Source of the DNA: Acidobacteriaceae bacterium
GTDB lineage: Bacteria; Acidobacteriota; Terriglobia; Terriglobales; Acidobacteriaceae
Direction: 5' to 3'
Assembly (NCBI GenBank): GCA_027306745.1
Contig: DAHUZD010000074.1
Coordinates: 1 to 9,773, forward strand
DNA: 9,773 nt
Below the pieces are notes generated by a model. It was not told where the DNA came from and ran no database searches. It was given only the letters and a program-made list of their open reading frames with translations. Position numbers and translations under genes: made by a program. Below, one piece after another: positions 6,899 to 9,773 of the stretch (positions are counted from its first letter, which is position 1; every line of letters begins with the position of its first letter).

Positions 6899-7110
6899 CA
6901 ACCGCAGATTCCTCGACACTCTCTATTGGTCCGGAAGGGCAGGGTATTTGTGGGTGCGGTCATTGCCGCCATGGTGTACGGATTTCCTTTTGCGATGAGT
7001 CATTCTGAGGAGCAGAGCGACGAAGAATCCAGAGGGAGATAGCGCTGTTGGAGCAGCGGGTATCCTCTGGATTCTTCACTCCCGTTGGTCGCTCAGAAGG
7101 ACGCTGCTTG
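6899..7110 (+). repeat. Dispersed repeat copy B with 104-bp long palindrome
   Basis: Second copy of the 5212-5445 repeat, in the same orientation, just after the permease stop. The palindromic core at 6999-7102 is exactly 104 bp, as in copy A. Outer arms are GTCATTCTG (6999-7007) and CAGAAGGAC (7094-7102, one mismatch). Inner arms GAAGAATCCAGAGG (7022-7035) and CCTCTGGATTCTTC (7064-7077) are perfectly complementary over 14 bp. Changes such as AGGGGG to AGGGAG and TATTCT to TATCCT keep or improve the inner stem relative to copy A. The 16-base tandem duplication of copy A is absent. Confidence 0.9.
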
Positions 7111-7160
7111 GGTTGGAGCGCGCACGTCAGCCATGCAAAGATTGCCAGACCAACAACAGC

Positions 7161-7193
7161 AAAGGCCGGGCAGTTTGCCCAGCCTTTGTTTCT
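7161..7193 (+). terminator. Rho-independent terminator (possibly bidirectional)
   Basis: AAAGGC and GGGCA (7161-7166, 7168-7172) pair with TGCCC and GCCTTT (7176-7180, 7182-7187) around a three-base loop with a single C/A mismatch. GTTTCT follows. On the plus strand it would end permease transcripts. On the minus strand it lies about 150 bases after the small gene at 7342-7671 and could terminate that too. Confidence 0.75.
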
Positions 7194-7318
7194 GCCGCCT
7201 TTCGGGGAACCCTCCGCCGCTCCTGTAGCCATGCGGTTTCATCGCTGCTGCGGAGGCTGTTGCCGTTCCCAAGGCGCAACCTTGGAATTTCTGTCTGTCC
7301 ACTTTCCTTGGCCCGGTT

Positions 7319-7341
7319 TCGTCCCGGCTCCGTTGGCCGGG
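7319..7341 (-). other. Small GC hairpin just after the 109-residue gene
   Basis: CCCGGC and GCCGGG pair around a seven-base loop immediately downstream (minus strand) of the TAG stop. No T-run follows, so it is at best a stabiliser or pause site. Confidence 0.3.
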
Positions 7342-7671
7342 CTACATCACCAGTGCAAGCTTCTCCAACTCCTCCTGCATGCACTCCAAGGAGCAGCTCA
7401 TGTACTCTATGCGCACTACGGACTCACGTGCACGTTGACGGCTGACGCCGTAGCCGCGTCCGCTCAAAAAACTGCTAATCATCTCTGCGGCCTGCCAGGA
7501 ATCCAGCCCGCCTTGCAGCAGCCCATTGCGCAAATCCTGCAGCTCGGTCGCCGGAAACTTTTCCACCATGCCGCGCAGCATTTCGCTGGATTCGGTCTCG
7601 CTGCCCCTGCGCTCACTGCCGCGGTGCAGATGTGCCTCACTCCAACTGCCGCCATTATTTTGAGAAGCCAT
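7342..7671 (-). CDS. Small conserved-looking protein of unknown function (109 residues)
   Basis: I do not recognise the family. It is believed real because codon use matches the housekeeping genes (GC-rich third positions, CTG/GGC/GCC preference) and the ATG at 7671 has an AGGGGG site six to seven bases upstream. Residues 1-30 are polar and probably disordered (SEAHLHRGSERRGSETES). Residues 31-109 look all-helical: MLRGMVEKFPATELQDLRNG, SWQAAEMISSFLSGRG, SRQRARESVVRIEYM and CSLECMQEELEKLALVM. A Cys93-x3-Cys97 pair is the only cysteine motif. There is no signal or membrane segment. It is transcribed alone, towards the 7161-7193 terminator and convergent with the permease. Confidence 0.7.
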   Translation of the reverse strand: MASQNNGGSWSEAHLHRGSERRGSETESSEMLRGMVEKFPATELQDLRNGLLQGGLDSWQAAEMISSFLSGRGYGVSRQRARESVVRIEYMSCSLECMQEELEKLALVM

Positions 7672-8042
7672 GCTCGCCCCCTGCCTATTTGACCCTTCCG
7701 GCGGAAAATCGTTTGCTTCCCGGCTGCTGGTTGTTGGCAGCGTCCTGATGGAAGTTCACCGATTTCCCCGGTTGACTTCCACCCATTTAACCTGTTCTTC
7801 GGCAATTTGAGCTACACCAGCAGGCGAATCTTCGGTAATGCCACTTAGTTACCAGAACCGTCCCAATGCGGAAAAGAAAGAGCTTGCGCCATTTCACACG
7901 CCGATCCGGTCGCGCGGACGGCATTAGCCAACCGGATTCCCACAGCAGGCAGGCTGCCCGGCCCCACAAAAAAGACGCCGCCGCCCGCGCGCGATATTCT
8001 GGAGCGTTGCATCCTTATCTATAGCCTGTGTGGGGAGAGTGC
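7672..8042. other. 370-bp region without a convincing gene, upstream of folD
   Basis: Divergent control region between the 109-residue gene and folD. It holds a short hairpin (TTCC-GGCGG-GGAA-like, near 7695-7705) and a GC-only run at 7978-7993. A TATCTATAGC stretch at 8016-8025 could hold the folD -10 box, but no good -35 is placed. On the minus strand 7756-7848 is an open 31-codon stretch without a start codon. No RNA gene recognised. Confidence 0.4.
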
Positions 8043-8978
8043 ATGGCCGTTTCGCAGTCTGCAAATATTTTGGATGGCGCGCGCATCGCCGCCGAGATTC
8101 AAGCGGAGGTCGCCGTAGAAGTCCAGCGTCTGGCCGCGCAGGGCATTCGTCCCGGCTTGGCCGCCGTGCTGGTGGGCAGCGTGCCTGCCTCGCAGATTTA
8201 CGTGCGCAGCAAAGTGCAGACCTGCGAGCAACTGGGCATCTTCAGCGAATTGATTACCCCGCCAGCCACAGTGACCACCGAGGAGATGCTGGCACTGGTC
8301 GCGCAACTGAATGCGCGCGAGGACATCGATGGCATTTTGATTCAGACGCCACTGCCAAGCCAGGTAGATAAAAAGCTGCTGGACGAAGCCGTGCTCCCAG
8401 AAAAAGATGTCGATGGATTTCATCCCATCAACGCGGGCCGCTTGCAGGCGGGCCAACCCGCGCTGGTGCCCTGCACGCCGGCAGGCGTCATCGAAATCTT
8501 GAAGCGCAGTCATCTGCCCATCGCCGGGCAAAATGCCGTGGTCGTGGGCCGCAGCGATATCGTGGGCAAGCCAGCGGCCATGCTGCTGCTGCACGAAAAC
8601 GCCACGGTCACCCTGTGCCACAGCAAGACGCGCGACTTGGCCCGGCACACGCGTGAGGCAGAGATTCTGGTCGCGGCCATTGGCCGGCCCGGCTTCATCA
8701 CCCCAGAGATGGTGCGCCCCGGCGCGACGATCATCGATGTAGGCATCAACCGCATCACGGAGCGCAGCGAGTTTGACCGCTTCTTTGCCGGCAACGCCAA
8801 GCGCGAAGCCGCCTTTGCCAGCAAAGGCTCAGTGATCGTTGGCGACGTGCACCCCAAGGCCTTCGAACTGGCCGGAGCCTACACGCCTGTACCCGGCGGA
8901 GTGGGCAAACTGACAATCGCCATGCTGATGGCCAACACCGTGCGCGCGGCCAAGCTGCGCCGGGCCATTGCAGGATAG
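8043..8978 (+). CDS. folD: Bifunctional methylenetetrahydrofolate dehydrogenase/cyclohydrolase
   Basis: A 311-residue cytoplasmic enzyme that interconverts 5,10-methylene-, 5,10-methenyl- and 10-formyl-tetrahydrofolate, making NADPH on the way. Start at 8043 because GGGGAG lies just before it; an in-frame GTG at 8028 is rejected. Motifs: SQIYVRSK (50-57) with catalytic Lys57, DGILIQTPLP (96-105), KDVDGFHPINAGRL (121-134), PCTPAGVIEIL, the Rossmann GRSDIVGKP (169-177), GDVHP and TPVPGGVGKLT (281-291). Two variations: QTPLP instead of the common QLPLP, and about 20 extra residues after DVGINR (about 240-262) compared with E. coli FolD. The stop is six bases before coaE, so the two are an operon. 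Confidence 0.97.
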   Translation: MAVSQSANILDGARIAAEIQAEVAVEVQRLAAQGIRPGLAAVLVGSVPASQIYVRSKVQTCEQLGIFSELITPPATVTTEEMLALVAQLNAREDIDGILIQTPLPSQVDKKLLDEAVLPEKDVDGFHPINAGRLQAGQPALVPCTPAGVIEILKRSHLPIAGQNAVVVGRSDIVGKPAAMLLLHENATVTLCHSKTRDLARHTREAEILVAAIGRPGFITPEMVRPGATIIDVGINRITERSEFDRFFAGNAKREAAFASKGSVIVGDVHPKAFELAGAYTPVPGGVGKLTIAMLMANTVRAAKLRRAIAG

Positions 8979-8984
8979 ACAACG

Positions 8985-9704
8985 ATGCTGCGCGTAGGAC
9001 TCACCGGCGGACTGGGCAGCGGCAAAAGCACCGTGGCCGCACTGTTTGCCGCGCGCGGCGCACACATTCTGTCCGCAGATGAGATTGGCCGCGCGCTGAT
9101 GCAGCCGGGCAAACCTGTCTACAAGGCTATTCTGGCGTATTTTTCCGCCCTGCCCGACGCACCCAAGCTGGTGCAGCCGGATGGCCAACTGGACCGCGCT
9201 GCGCTGGCCCGCTACGCATTCTCCACCGGACGCATTCTTGACCTCAGCCGCATTGTGCATCCGGCCGTGGTCGCCAGCCAGGAGCGCAAAATGCAGCGCA
9301 TCTTTGCCCGCGACAAACAGGCCATCGTTCTTGTGGAGTCAGCCCTGATCTTTGAGGCCGACCGCGTGGGCACCGTGCCCGGCCTGCCGCACCGTTTTGA
9401 TGAGATCGTGCTGGTGACCGCGCCAGAGCCTCTGCGGATCGCCCGCTACGTGGAGCGCGTCTGCAGCGAGCGCGGTCTACAGCGCGAACAGGACGCCGCG
9501 CAGATCGCTGCACTGGAAACCGACGCACGCCTGCGCATTGCCGCACAGATTCCCGATACAGAAAAAATTCCGCTCAGTCATCATATTGTTGACAACTCCG
9601 GCCCGCTCCAGCAGACCGAGGCCGCCGTCGAGCACATTGTGCAGGCCTGGCGGCTGCGGCATGGTATGACAAACCGGGCGCATCACCATACAATCAAGGC
9701 GTAG
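8985..9704 (+). CDS. coaE: Dephospho-CoA kinase
   Basis: A 239-residue kinase for the last step of coenzyme A synthesis, phosphorylating the 3'-hydroxyl of dephospho-CoA with ATP. Motifs: P-loop GGLGSGKST (8-16), SADEIGR with catalytic-position Asp32, LDRAALARYAF (69-79), IVHPAV (90-95), VESALIFE (117-124) and the LVTAPEPLRIARYVER lid/base segment. It is slightly longer than the usual 200-210 residues because of a longer C-terminal tail. The ATG follows AGGATA nine bases upstream, directly after the folD stop, so translation is likely coupled. Confidence 0.96.
   Translation: MLRVGLTGGLGSGKSTVAALFAARGAHILSADEIGRALMQPGKPVYKAILAYFSALPDAPKLVQPDGQLDRAALARYAFSTGRILDLSRIVHPAVVASQERKMQRIFARDKQAIVLVESALIFEADRVGTVPGLPHRFDEIVLVTAPEPLRIARYVERVCSERGLQREQDAAQIAALETDARLRIAAQIPDTEKIPLSHHIVDNSGPLQQTEAAVEHIVQAWRLRHGMTNRAHHHTIKA
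9666..9694 (+). promoter_or_regulatory. Promoter inside the 3' end of coaE
   Basis: ATGACA (9666-9671), exactly 17 bases, then TACAAT (9689-9694): a near-consensus sigma-70 promoter. The start site near 9701 gives the next gene (9719) a leader of about 18 bases, so it can be expressed apart from folD-coaE. Confidence 0.6.
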
Positions 9705-9718
9705 CATACGTACCCGCG

Positions 9719-9773
9719 ATGAAGCTGCGTCTTTTTATTTTGACCCTCGCCATTCTGGGTGGCTTTTACTACG
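9719..9773 (+). CDS. N-terminus of a membrane-anchored or exported protein, partial
   Basis: Only 18 codons are visible: MKLRLFILTLAILGGFYY. Two basic residues followed by a hydrophobic stretch look like a signal peptide or N-terminal anchor. There is no obvious ribosome site in the 14 bases after the coaE stop. The product cannot be named from this. A periplasmic protease is one guess, based only on remembered gene order. Confidence 0.65.
   Translation, partial: MKLRLFILTLAILGGFYY

Noticed and set aside
5212..7110. CRISPR array from the repeated GATGAGTCATTCTG blocks
   Set aside because: Only two distant copies plus one tandem unit, no regular spacers and no cas genes.
5212..7110. Composite transposon formed by repeats A and B around the permease
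   Set aside because: The repeats carry no transposase, the cargo is an ordinary permease, and no target duplication was seen.
7756..7892. Small minus-strand gene: MAQALSFPHWDGSGN from 7892 and an open stretch ITEDSPAGVAQIAEEQVKWV further on
   Set aside because: The two parts are in different frames with a stop between them, there is no good ribosome site, and the second part has no start codon. Could be a decayed small gene.

Overview
The window looks like chromosomal DNA of a moderately GC-rich bacterium, most likely an acidobacterium of the Terriglobia type. That guess rests on my recollection of the style of the MacB-like permease, of the ArsR/VOC/SRPBCC gene set and of the palindromic dispersed repeats; no search was run. 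Housekeeping genes are GC-rich (sampled 60-base lines about 58-72 % GC). The largest unrecognised gene is much poorer in GC (sampled lines 40-57 %).

Layout. At 1-1172 (minus strand) lies a three-gene operon: a cysteine-free ArsR-type repressor, a VOC/glyoxalase-fold protein and an AHSA1/SRPBCC protein cut by the window edge. Its promoter overlaps an imperfect palindrome that is a good operator candidate. At 1349-2240 is a graveyard of mobile DNA: a frameshifted IS3-type transposase fragment, an excisionase-like HTH fragment and the C-terminal catalytic part of a tyrosine recombinase. These end against the 3' end of a tRNA-Asp gene, the usual attachment point of such elements, so this is probably the scar of an integrated island. 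At 2448-3155 is a LolD/MacB-type ABC ATPase, followed by tRNA-Gly(GCC) and tRNA-Cys(GCA). Then comes an unrecognised 401-residue soluble protein gene (3790-4995) and a convergent tRNA-Ser(TGA). At 5658-6860 is the MacB/FtsX-type permease that the ATPase would be expected to serve, about 2.5 kb away from it.

Two related repeats of 234 and 212 bp (5212-5445 and 6899-7110) bracket the permease. Each contains a 104-bp long palindrome. A strong hairpin terminator follows at 7161-7193. A small minus-strand gene of unknown function (7342-7671) comes next, then a 370-bp region without a convincing gene. The window closes with a folD-coaE operon (one-carbon/NADPH metabolism and the last step of CoA synthesis) and the first codons of a membrane or exported protein with its own promoter inside the end of coaE.

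How the genes work together: the first three form one regulated unit. The ATPase and permease probably form one exporter although they are no longer an operon. folD and coaE are co-transcribed core metabolism. I found no CRISPR array, rRNA or complete defence system. The best candidates for something undescribed are the orphan 401-residue protein between tRNA genes and the palindromic repeat pair.
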